64,000 bases of DNA from Theropithecus gelada (Eukaryota > Chordata > Mammalia > Primates > Cercopithecidae): assembly GCF_003255815.1 (NCBI RefSeq), contig NC_037683.1:76505440-76569439 (forward strand), in the 5' to 3' direction. The notes beneath the pieces were generated by a model. It searched no databases, was not told the DNA's origin, and saw nothing but the letters and a program-made list of their open reading frames with translations. Positions within the stretch are counted from its first letter, which is position 1; each line of letters starts with the position of its first letter. Position numbers and translations under genes: made by a program. Of this stretch, positions 12,683 to 22,991 are shown in pieces.

Positions 12683-15254
12683 TCATACAACCAAAGACTA
12701 AACAGTGGATTTTATCTTAATAGAAAAATAACAGCAGCTTTAAAGCAGGCAGAAAAGAAAATAGAGAAAAAGAGAACTCTATAGTTTGCAGGTCAACCTT
12801 AGGGCTCTTTTTCCTTGATGTAAATGTGCACGATGACCATAATATTTCCATTTTGCACAAACCCTAGCAAGTAGAGGTACCATAAAACCAATGGAGTGCC
12901 TGAAAGAAAGTCATTCTCTTAATTCTTAGACTATTTGTTTCTCACTTTTTTTTTCTTAAAAGAAGGACCTGAGCTGTGGCCTAGGGTTTTTGTGGAGTGG
13001 TTTGAAGTGTGCTGCTTGTGGGTGAGACACCACAGTGTGTCCCCACTGAGTCATTGCCACCCTCTTATGTGTCTCAGTTTCTCTCCCCAGAGGCATAAGC
13101 CCCGCCAAGAGGGCTCAAAATGTGGAGCGACCAGCTCCTATATGTGCTTCCTGGATGAGTCTTTTTAAAACTAATTTTGTTTTGTGTTCTCTTTAGGGCT
13201 GCTGAATGTCATGGGGAATCAAGGCCCGAGACATTCCCATGAGGCCCATGGTCACCCAAGGGCACCTTTAGGCTGGGAGGAGCAAAATGCCCTTTCTCTT
13301 CAGAGCTGAGGAAACTCAGTCTCTCATTTATCTATGAAAAGAACAGCTCAGTTCCTCACACAAATGCACACAGACAAGCCAAATCAAGATTAATTTTGGG
13401 AGAAAAAGCAATGGAGAGGATCCTTTACAATATATCTCCAAACTTGAAGTAGGATCCTTAAACAACAGCTTCCTAGGAGAGGGGAAAAAGCAACAACAGC
13501 CAAGACCACTTCCTGTAAACTGTCCTCAGCCACCCCTAACTTTGTAGCTCTCATCCACCATTACACACGCCAAGGTGATATCCTCTCACAGTACAAGGTA
13601 ATCTCTGGTACCTGCAAAGCCAAAGGGGTCAGATAATGCAATATGGGAAAGCAGAGCTTTAAATCTAAGAAGAAACTGCCCAAGACTCTTGAAATTCCAT
13701 AAAGAAAACAGAGCAACCCAAAAGGGGTGAATGGTACCTTTGTTCTGAGTTCTTTAAGCGGTTCAAGTCATTAGAAGTCTTCTCTAGATTTTTCTTGGTA
13801 CTGAAGATGGCAAAGGGGGAAAGAAGTATAGTGTGGAAGAAAAGTAAGTGAAAGAACAATTGTTTTTTAAGATAGGAAGCAAACACATAAACCAAGTACA
13901 TGGTGGCTTTTTTTTTTTTTTTTTTGGTGTTATTTTCCCCCCTTCTTTTGCAGCTACAAAGAATTTTAGTCAATTCAAAGAGGACTTTTTATCCATAATT
14001 TGGAATTCTCATTTGGATTTGACCAAGTTAGCTTGAGTTGGTCAAATTTGATGGGAGAAAGACTGGAATAAACAACAACAAAAAACCAAACAACATGATC
14101 ACTGAGTGCTCTGATGTTAAGGAGAAATTAAGACCAGCTAGTTGTTAATCTTAACTTTACCCAAGACAAAACCCCAATTCAGCTACTTACCTAGGGATGG
14201 GTCTCAGTCCGAAGACTGTTCTCTGCCATCCTAGAGGTATTACAGGTAGTTATAGGCATGAGCGGGGCAGTAGAGGGCTATTCTCTCCCACCAACTAGGA
14301 ATATCAAGTGATAGTTTGACAATTATCACACTGCCTTTCTAAAAATGATAATTTGGCAACTGGCACCAGGGCACCATAGAGAGACAACCTCCTGATTATT
14401 CACAGCTATTCACATTAAAGTGTTAATTGAATGCACATTCCAAAGGAGACAAAATGGCAAAGTATGACCTTCTTGGGACACTTCACCAGAAAAGGGAAGA
14501 AAGCCTCAGACGGGCATGAGTACAACTTCCTAAACACACTGCATGTGTTTAATTCTCAAGAGTAAGGAGGGCACTGTGCATGCAGGCAGCCCACCCTAAG
14601 GGAAGACTCATGCGAAAGGGGCCAGCCTATAAAGTCCTAGGATCACGGTTAATCACCGCAGTTGAACTAGCACTTGTTCTCCAAGTGTCCTCTTGGATCT
14701 CTTGCAAGTGAACTTTCCTTTATTTCCTGTTCAAAACCTAAAAACAAACAAACAAACAAACCCCAAAAAACTCCACTTCTGCTCAGAAAGTCACCTTGGT
14801 GTCTTCTTTTACCTTATGCCCCTCAGTCAAACTCTTTCTACTGAGGAGGCGGGAATTGAAGTTGCTGCAGACCAATACAAACTCACCACTGGTAACTCAG
14901 ATATCTGCCACCAGTAATGGAAGCAGGAAAAAAAAACTCAACTTGCCTTCCCTGTTGGAAATGAGCTCAAACCCCAGAAAGGAGTTACCTGCCTTCCATC
15001 ATCATGGAAGCAGGAAAACTTGCCTTCCATGTTGGAAGCAAATAAAACTCAAAAAAGGAGTTGTACAGCAAAAACTTTACATCTCAACTAAATTTTGGGA
15101 GATCAGGGATTCTCTGGAGGGCCTCTTCCAGGCCTCAGCAAATTGTCCTGTTGGTTTGAGTCACAAAGATAATTCAAGCTAGTACCAAGAACCAATAGGA
15201 GATTTGTCAAAGGTCAGAGGCACCTCAACTCAGAATCCCTTTGCAGTTACCAAA

Positions 15255-16162
15255 TGTGAACCCCAAATATCTGAGACAAGTTGTTATGCCCAGACCGTTT
15301 GTTCCCCAAAGAAGACCACCAGAGTCCAGAGTCGAAGCCAAGCGGCAAGGATCTTTACAACAAGTTTGAACTTGGTCCCTCCATTCCACAGCATACAAGA
15401 GGGCCTCGAACAATGCGAGTGCTTGTTTTTTTATAGCCCGATGTAAACAGGATATGTAAAGTTACAGGGAACAAGGTAATTCTCTAGGTTACAGCATTAC
15501 AATTGGTTAACATTATACATTTAGCATTCCTTATCGGAGATCTCCCAGGTGATGTTTTTCTGAAGTTTGAAAGAAATATGGAGGAATGTGTTTGTGCTGG
15601 GCTCAGGAAGTTGGGAGATATATGGGGGATGTGCCTCATTCCTTTCAAAGTCTCAATCAATTTAGGAAGCTTATTTTGCCAAAGTTAAGAACATTCGCCC
15701 ATGACACAACCTGTGGTCCAGATGACATATGCCCTAGGTGATCGGGGCACAGCTTGATTTTATACATTTTAGGAAGTCATGAGACATCAATCAATATATG
15801 TAAGATATACATTGGTTCCGTCCAGAAAGGCCAGGATAACTCAAAGTTTTGGGGTGGGGGGGGCTTCCGGGTCATAGGTAGGTAAAAGATAAATGGTTGC
15901 ATTCTTTTCAGTTTCTGATTAGCCTTTCCAAAGGAGGCAATCCGATATGCATTTATCTCACTGAGCAGAGGAATGACTTTGAGTTCTGACTGTTTTTTGT
16001 CCAAGAGGAATTGCCTTATGAGGGAGGTATGTAGCTTTCTATCTTAGCAGCTATCTTTTTTAGGAATAGCATGGGAGGCAGGTTTGCCCTAAGTAGTTCC
16101 AAGCTTGACTTTTCCCTTTGGTTTAGTGATTTTGGGGTCTCAAGATTTATTTTCCTTTCACA
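15255..16162 (-). repeat. 5' LTR of the provirus, split by a nested LTR
   Basis: It starts TGTGAACCCC at 15255 and ends ...CCTTTCACA at 16162 on the plus strand. On the minus strand it carries a TATA box and an AATAAA signal like its partner. Removing the nested insertion (15282-15647 plus one 4-bp repeat) leaves about 538 bp. Confidence 0.87.
15282..15647 (-). mobile_element. Solo LTR nested in the proviral 5' LTR
   Basis: Ends are TGTTATGCCC...CCTTTCA, flanked on both sides by AAGT (15278-15281 and 15648-15651), a 4-bp target duplication. Outside the insert the host LTR sequence is continuous (...GACAAG then TCTCAATCAA...). The length is 366 bp. Orientation is probably minus, judged from the antisense U3-like A/C-rich start at the right end. 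The family is not resolved. Confidence 0.85.
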
Positions 16163-16250
16163 CTACCATAGAACAAGAGTTTGGGATATACAATTTCAAA
16201 CTTAAGTTTTAATCTAACTTAGTGAAATTGCCTTTGCAAAAGTTGTATCA

Positions 16251-16902
16251 GTGAGAAAATCATAACAGTAAGCCAAGCTAACCCAACCCAACTCCCATCT
16301 TACGTTTCCATTTGTTATTTCTGGGCTATTGACCCAAGCTAACTTTGGAAGACATTTAGACTACAGTTTAAATGATAATAGGCCTTGCTCAAAACTCAAC
16401 CACTTTTGTAAAGCTAATAGGAGGCCATCTAGCTGAGGTGGGAAGATGAGTCTGAGCCCTGGTAAAGTGCAGACATTATTCTGGAAGTTATAAGATATGC
16501 AACTTCCCCAATTACTCCTACAAATAACACCGCTGTTGTAGATTGACCCATTGAGATATCTTTCCAAGATTTTTGCATGTCTGACATCCATGGCTCCACC
16601 TGGACCAACAACCCCTGCTCCTGTGGCCCCATCCAGAAGTGATTTGACCAACAACAGGACAGTTTCAACCCCTTATGATTTCATCTCTACCCTAATCAAT
16701 CGATAGCAAGCACCTGTTACCTGGGGACCCCCACCGTCTCCTCCAAACTGCCCTTGAAAAACCTCTAACCTATGAGCTTTGAATGAGATAATTCTGTCTC
16801 CCATGTGGCATGGCCAGCCCTGTGTCTATTAAACTCATTCTCTACTAAAATGCTGTGGTCTTTATGCAGTGGGCAGGAAGAACCCCTTGGGTGGTTGCAA
16901 TC
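16251..16902 (+). mobile_element. ERV1-type solo LTR between units A and B
   Basis: It begins near GTGAGAAAAT and ends ...GAACCCCTTGGGTGGTTGCA. It is flanked by ATCA on the left (16247-16250) and on the right (16903-16906), consistent with a 4-bp duplication. It sits just right of the provirus and immediately left of the remaining unit A intron. Confidence 0.7.
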
Positions 16903-16990
16903 ATATTGAGCCAATGCTCTCCTTTATCACTATGAAAACCATTATAATTTTCTTGACTCTCCTTGACATGAGTTTTTTTTCACACTCCTC
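16903..16990 (+). pseudogene. Relaxin-family unit A relic, part 2 (intron end)
   Basis: It matches the last part of the unit B intron (18424-18508): ATCATATTGAG, CACTATGAAAAC, ATTATAATTTTCTTGACTCT and the T-rich tract ending in TTTCACACT. It then runs straight into the distal promoter of unit B at about 16997. Exon 2 of unit A is missing. Confidence 0.75.
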
Positions 16991-16996
16991 CCCCAA

Positions 16997-17801
16997 GTAT
17001 TTTTTTCATCCTTGTCAGGATCTTTGGAGGGCAGATGTAATTACTGACCTTTGAGTTCCCTCTAAACTTAAGATTCCAGTTTTCTGCCATAGGGAGTGGG
17101 AATGTGCATTATAAATTTTAAACATTATTACAGAAACCTGAAATGTTATTGCACATTTTAATGATTCTCACACGACTTAGTTAAACATAGTCTGCTTTCT
17201 TTCATCAGTGAAAAATATACCCCTCCACTCATCAGACTACTATGGATGGATATACCAGGGAGTATGAAATCTAATCATAATATTTTAATGCTCTGTAGGA
17301 GAAATATACATAAATGTGAGGATAACTGGATGAAAAATAAAAGTTCATACAGCAAGACCAAACTGAGATCAACTCTGACAGTGAGCTTACAAGTCATATT
17401 TACCTTTGTTTTGCTTACCTCTATTTTCTATAATGACAGTGTCACGCTTTTGAGTTATAAAACAAACATGAAAAACAGTGCAAATATTTGAGTAGACATC
17501 CAACTTTAAAAGGAGCAAAGAGTAGAACAATGTGAGCATGAACAGACATGAATGTGAGAAGGGAGGCCGGCAAAGTGAATATGAACTGAGAAACAAAATT
17601 CCAGGGAGGTGGGTCGGGAAAGAGGTGGAGCTGGGACCACTAACTCAAGAGCTGAGTGATAGCCCAAAGGACTTAAAAGCCTGGTTGAGCCAGGTAGGGA
17701 AAACAGCCTGAAGCCAAGGACAGGCACAGAGCTCTAGGTCTCTGTAGGCCACAGCATCCCAGTCCCCAGAGAAAGGCTGAAAAGCCCAGACCAGACCTAG
17801 G
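16997..17801 (+). promoter_or_regulatory. Promoter and 5' UTR of relaxin-like unit B
   Basis: This region aligns with the same part of unit C (23195-23815), the distal part of unit D (31320-31603) and, inverted, unit E (36366-37170). Shared landmarks are the CATCCTTGTCAGGATC block, the ACTCATCA...ACTATGGAT block and a G/A-rich stretch before the gene. A TATA-like TTAAAAG lies at 17673-17679, at the same place as ATAAAAGG in unit C (23777-23784) and AATAAATG in unit E (36493-36500, minus). Only unit B and unit E are still followed by an exon. Confidence 0.65.
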
Positions 17802-18771
17802 ATGCAGCTCTTGTTCTTGTCCCACCTGCTAGGAGTAGGGCTGCTGCTGAGCCAGTTTCCTAGCGAGACCATAGCGGGCTCGAAGCATTTGCTGCCTAAG
17901 TGGGTGTGTAAATACCCACTTGTTGATGCCATTCAGAAGTTCTGTGAGAAATTAGGGAGAAGAAACTCTAGTGTCCAGGAGGAGCTTGCAATTGCAGATG
18001 GCCCACCATCAGGTGAGAGTCCTGGCCCTCTACCCCCACCCCTGCCCTTTGTCTCACCCCACTGTCCCACCCTTTCTTCCACCCCTCCACTCCCTACCTT
18101 CACTCCCCACCCCCAATTGCAACCTCAGTCTACACATTCTGCTGGAGATCTCATTGGCTGCCAACACTCAGTTCCCACTCTACTGTGGTGATGAAAGATT
18201 GGACTCTTCTTGTATTTCCATTGTAAGGGTCTCACCAGGAATCTCACCAAGGAAGGGAAAGCTTGGGGAATGGCTACGTGCCTCACTTAGAGGCTCTTGG
18301 TGCCTTTCCTACATGGCAGCCAGGGCGAAATGGTGGATCTAGAGTGAAGCCTCAGAGGAGGTGATGCTCCCCAGAGACCCACAGGAGGTGGGGTGCACTG
18401 CAGCACTGTCTTGATGTTACATCATATTGAGGCAGTGGTCTCCTTTGTCACTATGAAAACTATTATAATTTTCTTGACTCTCATTACATGAATATTTTTT
18501 TCACACTTAGACCTCCTCCACTTTCTTGACAGAATTCCTGCAGTCCTCTTTCCACACAGATGCAGAAGCCTTAAATATTTTGGCGGGATTCATTCCTGAT
18601 TTGCCACAGGAGATGAAGGCAACACTTTCTGATGGGCAGTCATCGTTGAGGAAACAACAGGATTCAGGGGACCTAAACACTCTTATTACTTCATTTAGTA
18701 TACAGTGTTGTAAAAAAAATGTGTGCATAAACTTCGAAAGAAATTTTGTAAATTACCAGAGTAATTATTGA
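17802..18771 (+). pseudogene. Relaxin-like two-exon gene, A-chain frameshifted (unit B)
   Basis: Exon 1 is 17802-18012 and exon 2 is 18533-18771. The intron has GT (CAG|GTGAGA) and AG (CTTTCTTGACAG) ends and lies in phase 1, as in relaxin/INSL genes. The joined frame has 149 codons. Residues 1-25 look like a signal peptide containing HLLGV, as in RLN1/RLN2. The B-chain has Cys36 and Cys48 with the family C-X11-C spacing, but lacks the relaxin receptor motif RxxxRxxI. RR at 53-54 may end the B-chain. The C-peptide keeps a DLPQE-type segment (residues 93-97) but is short and has no RKKR before the A-chain. The A-chain has CC at 129-130, then CC-X4-C with no fourth Cys. An A8 run at 18712-18719 explains this: read one base later, C-X8-C follows. 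It is a recent pseudogene, an assembly error, or a variable locus. Family sure, activity unknown. Confidence 0.8.
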
Positions 18772-19016
18772 TATGTAATCTTCATTTGTAATCTCAATTA
18801 TCCCTTCACTGATATCCAGATTAATCATCACTGATTATTAGAAACGTGAACCATTGTTCCTAGTGTTTGCATTTATATTTTTCTGTAAGAAAGAGTCTTC
18901 CCAGGGCTGTAATTTGTGTCAACAGATAAGTCTTTTCTCTAAAAAATGCAGTCTTATTTATTAATTGCATAATGAAATCAATTATTTTTAACCTTATTGA
19001 CCTTAAAATGATTATA

Positions 19017-19022
19017 AATAAA
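19017..19022 (+). terminator. Candidate poly(A) signal of unit B
   Basis: AATAAA lies about 245 bp after the unit B stop codon in otherwise non-repeat sequence. It is suitable for the transcript, but it is a common hexamer and use is not shown. Confidence 0.35.
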
Positions 19023-19029
19023 GCCTTTA

Positions 19030-20319
19030 TCACATTAACCAACATAATAACTTTTACACTGCCTAAATCCAGGTACATAAAACTCAACAAAATTGGTTCA
19101 TAGAACTTTTTCAAACATAATCCTACAACCTTGCAGCTTTCTACTTGAGTCAAAGCGTGCAGGCTTTGTCTTATTGACATATTCTTTGCAAACAATGAAA
19201 TTTGACATAAAATCTAGTTCATTTCAATTTTTGTAAATGAACTTAATTGTTTTTCAAACTAGGGTTCTTTCATGCTTCTAAGAAATACAGGTATTATTTT
19301 TAAATGCCAAAGAAAAGGTAGCTCAAAGAGATTGTTTCTGTATGTAAAGGTATGAATTTATAAGCACAGTCTCTGGTGTGCAAAAAATATCTGACTTCTT
19401 CATTTTAAACAAATGAACAGAAATCAAGGTGTCACTAGGTTGAAAATTTACCTGCATACGTTATTTTTTATGACTTCCCCATTGAACCTCAATGGAGTCT
19501 CTGTGTTCAATGGCTTCTGCCTCAACACATTCAGTGTTAGTCTGCATGGTCTCCTCACTCACTGCTTGTCTCTCCTCCTGAGTGTGGGAGAACTTTGCCA
19601 AAAGCTGGTGTCTGTTCCCTAGACTACTACATGTCTCCCACTCTGAGGTCTTCAACTCCCTATGGCACCACTACTGAGCAGTGTAAAGCAGAAACCAGGA
19701 CTTGAACTAGACATAAATATAGATTCAAAAGGAAAATCGATCCCTTTTATATGTATCTCTCTGTTCCTCTCTTTGCCTTATACCTTGCAAAGATACTTGG
19801 AAAACCTTTTGACCCATCAAACATTTAGAAATGATGGGAAGAGCAGCTTTAAAAAGATTCCCTTTGACTCCTCTCTGATAATTTGTCTGTTTGTACAACT
19901 GTATAATTGGTGAATGTATGAAGGTTTTCCTTTGTCAATTCTTGATGGATATGTAGGCAACAAAAGCAATGGAAATACTCTTAAGATACTGAAACAGGGT
20001 CTTTGGCTGTGGCCATGCAGTTGTTTTTTGCTTCTTAGCACACTGGATACAACAGGGGATCTTTCAAAATACTGATGCCTAGCTCTGACACAAGGACTTT
20101 TCATTTGATTATTTCAGCATGCAACAAAAGCACTGGGATTTTTATTAAAAGCTTGCCAGGGTAATCTAATGTGCCATAACGTTGGAGAATCATTGGGCAG
20201 CATTAGTGCTTAGTTTGGGAGGGGGAGAATATGGACCACTGGGTGATTGAAAGTACACATCATGCTATTGAAAAGAGCATCCAAGAATATAGGATGAAGT
20301 TTATTATTCTCTTTCTAAT
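19030..20319. other. Intergenic stretch, mostly unrecognised
   Basis: No gene or well-defined repeat is seen apart from a likely MER5-type relic near 20130-20200. Frames of 60-110 codons here have no family resemblance. Confidence 0.5.
20130..20200 (+). mobile_element. MER5-type DNA transposon relic
   Basis: The stretch TTATTAAAAGCTTGCCAGG, AATCTAATGTGCC and TTGGAGAATCATTGGGCAG resembles the terminal part of MER5A/B (hAT-Charlie). It is short and diverged. Confidence 0.5.
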
Positions 20320-20810
20320 AAATAGTTGTGTATAAAAAAATCCAGTAAGTTGTTTAACAAACTGCATTATATCCATATCATGTAATAGTAGTCAGTAATA
20401 AAAAGTAACCAAGTATTATTAACACATACCACAACTTGGGAGAATCACCACAGAATAAGGTTGAGTGAAAAAAGCTAATGCTAAAATGTTATATTATATG
20501 ATTACTTCATAATTCATTATTTAAAGGACAAAATGATAGAGCTGTAGAACCATTTTTCCAGGGGCAAAGGGGTAAAGTAAGGGAAATAAGTGAGTGTGAC
20601 TGAAGATGCTTGCACTATGGAAATGGTTTGAAAGTTTTGATTATATCAACATCAAAACCCTAGTTATGATACTGTAGTATCATTTCCTGAGATGTTACCA
20701 TTGGCAAAAACCAGATAAAGCATAGACAGAATATCTCCACATGATTGCAGACCTTCACATGTGTGATTCTGTATTATCTCAAAGTTCAAAAATTAATTTC
20801 TAAAATTTCT
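20320..20810 (+). mobile_element. Old L1 3'-end-like relic within unit C flank
   Basis: The sequence has the feel of an ancient L1 3' region (TATGGAAATGGTTTG, ATTATCTCAAAGTTC). The same relic appears inverted at 40300-40790 in unit E, so it predates the C/E duplication. The classification is tentative. Confidence 0.4.
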
Positions 20811-21044
20811 CAAAGTTGTAAAGGTATTGGAATAAGGTGTGGGTTGATTGTTGTTGGCAGTAACATAATAAAGTAAGAATTCATAGAAGATATGAGTAAC
20901 TGAAGAGATACAGATTTTGACATGTAAAAGAGAAGCAGATTCACTCTTCAGAATATACATTTCAAGTGCTACTAAACTATGCCTAAGACTGTCATGAGAA
21001 ACTGTTAAACGTAAGATATATTCATGTCACATATAAAAACTCCT

Positions 21045-22275
21045 GGTTACCATCAATCTCAGTGATGAGGGACTGAAAGCTTATACCTTCAGATCAAGAA
21101 TGTTCCCTTTAATAATTATTATTTAGCACAGTATTGGAAGTCCTACTGTACCAATCAGGTTTTTTAAAAAGGGGGGTGGGGAAAAGGCATTAACTTTTGA
21201 AAGGAAGAAGTAAAACATTCTCTGCTTGCAAATTATATGACGTTATATGTTAAAACCTTGAATTTGAAAAAAAATTAGAATTACGCCTCTTAATTTCCAT
21301 AAAGAGGCAGGATACAGAGTCAACATGCAAAAATTAATTGCCAATGAATATCCAGAAATGAAATTAAGAAAACAATTTCATTTTCAATAGTGTCAGTAAC
21401 AATAAAATATTTGGGAATATACTTAAGGAGAAGCTTAGAAAAAATTGTCAAAATATATTAAAGAATAAATAAATAAATGGAAACACATAGTGTGTTCACG
21501 AATTTTCCTGGAATAGAAGACAAATATTGTTAAGATGTCAACATTTCCCAAAGGGATCCATAGACTCATTGTCATCCCTATTGAAATCCCAATGGCTTTT
21601 TTTTTGTTTTTGCTTTACTTTTGGTGTGTGTGTGTGTTTGCAAATAGAGGAAAAATCATTTTTAATATTAATATGGAATCTCAAGGGATCCCAAATAGCC
21701 AAAACTGTCTTCAAAAAAGAACAAAGTTGAAGAATTCACATTTCCTGATTTCAAAACATTGTACAAATCTATAGTAGTCAAAAGAGTGAGCTATTGGTAT
21801 AAGGACAGTCATAAAGACCAATGGAAAATAATAGAGAACACAGAAATAATCCTTTGGTATTTAGTAAAAATTATTTTTGAGGACCATTCCACAGGGGAAA
21901 AGACTATTTTTCAACAAGTGGTGCTGGGAAAAGTGGATATACACATGCAAAAGAAAGACTTAAACCTTACCTCACACCATATACAAAATTTAACTCAAAA
22001 TGTATCAAAGACCAAATGTAAGAGTGAAAAATAAAATTCTTACAAGATTCCATACAGGAAAATCATGTTGACATTGGATTTGTCAACGATTCATGAATGT
22101 GTCACCAAAAGGACAGGAAACAAAAGAAAACATAAATATTTGACTTCAACAAATTTGAAAACTTTTGTATTGTAAAAAATAGTATGAAAAGAGTGAAATA
22201 AAACATAAAATAAGAGAAAATAATTACGAGTCATATATTAGATAAGGGCTTAATATCTAGAACACATAAAAGAGA
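21045..22275 (+). mobile_element. Old L1 ORF2 fragment shared by units C and E
   Basis: Decayed L1 ORF2 sequence from the polymerase end toward the C-terminal part. Recognisable pieces lie near 21060, 21300, 21540 and 21960. It is truncated at both ends. Both breakpoints match the inverted L1 fragment at about 38880-40045 in unit E. Confidence 0.85.
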
Positions 22276-22967
22276 AGCTTTTTGGAAAGGATTTTTGGCA
22301 TGATATGAAGAGACACTTGAAATTCATTTTTAAACAATCAATTATGTTGCAGAACAGGGTTGCATGTGGATTATTCTCCAAAGTCTGTCAACCCAAAAAA
22401 GCACCTTCAAAACATTACTTTTGAGAAGTCTTTCCCAGATACAGATATCTTGTCTTAGTGAAAACACATCTACATTACTCACTCAGAGCATCCTGTAGCC
22501 CTAGACTGGTATTATTAGAAGAGTTAGACAATGCATAACATTTCACAAATGATTATTGGACCATTCTTGAATTATGAGGGTCATAGATTATATTTTTTAT
22601 TGGGAGCTAAAAAGATATATTAGTTTATTTCAAGTAAGCCCACAGGCTTGCTTCAGTGAAACAGCCCTGGTCTGAATATATTTTTTTTCCCTCAAAGAAA
22701 TCAGGCTTATAATCAAGTGGTCCTACCTGCATTTAAAATTTATCTAAATTTTGAGAGTCATTTAATGAGTCCATTGCCCCAAAACTGTGTTGACTTGTTT
22801 AAACTTTAAAATGTGATGAAAAACCCACTTCACAAGTACAACACATATGGTATACAAAAATTGATTATAAAGATATAAAATTTTATGCATGAGCATATGT
22901 TACCAACTTGTTCTCCCTGTGATTGTTGAATTCTACTGTTTTTTTTTATTGCCTTTTGGTATTGGTG

Positions 22968-22991
22968 TGTGTGGAGTGTGTGTGTTCTTCA
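22968..22991 (+). repeat. Short TG-rich microsatellite in unit C
   Basis: An interrupted GTGTGTGTGG...GTGTGTGT tract at the same place as the longer TG run of unit D (31083-31115) and the CA run of unit E (37321-37340). Confidence 0.8.

Larger units (their letters stand above)
7920..15254 (-). mobile_element. Degenerate internal region of the provirus
   Basis: This AT-rich, non-coding sequence lies between the LTRs. Short blocks recur in the ERV retrocopy: about 10190-10270 matches 42220-42280, 14206-14240 matches 42405-42440, and 14930-15254 matches 42441-42779. A primer-binding site should start just inside 15254; the bases there do not clearly match a tRNA I know. An LTR is nested at 11514-12191. 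The largest frame is only about 130 codons and is on the wrong strand. Confidence 0.7.
7446..16162 (-). mobile_element. Full-length ERV provirus (ERV1 type), degenerate
   Basis: Two LTRs of one family face the minus direction, at 7446-7896 (3' LTR) and 15255-16162 (5' LTR). The outer ends are TG...CA, flanked by the 4-bp repeat CTAC (7442-7445 and 16163-16166), the target-duplication size typical of ERV1. A polypurine tract abuts the 3' LTR. The internal region of about 7.3 kb has no long frame on the minus strand, so no structural, polymerase or envelope gene survives. Two unrelated LTRs are nested inside. I do not assign a family; MER4-like elements are one candidate. The segment next to the 5' LTR (about 15254 down to 14930) also occurs in the retrocopy at 42441-42780. 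Confidence 0.88.

Noticed and set aside
15231..15254. Primer-binding site of the 7446-16162 provirus
   Set aside because: The bases inside the 5' LTR read TTTGGTAACTGCAAAGGG on the minus strand. This does not match a tRNA 3' end well enough to assign a primer.
17971..18342. Frame of 123 codons crossing the end of unit B exon 1 and its intron
   Set aside because: Wrong frame relative to the relaxin-like exon and reads through the splice donor into a C-rich intron.
18490..18510. Alternative acceptor TTTCACACTTAG at 18510 for unit B exon 2
   Set aside because: Using it gives a different phase and an in-frame stop. The acceptor at 18532 keeps phase 1 and the conserved Glu start of exon 2.
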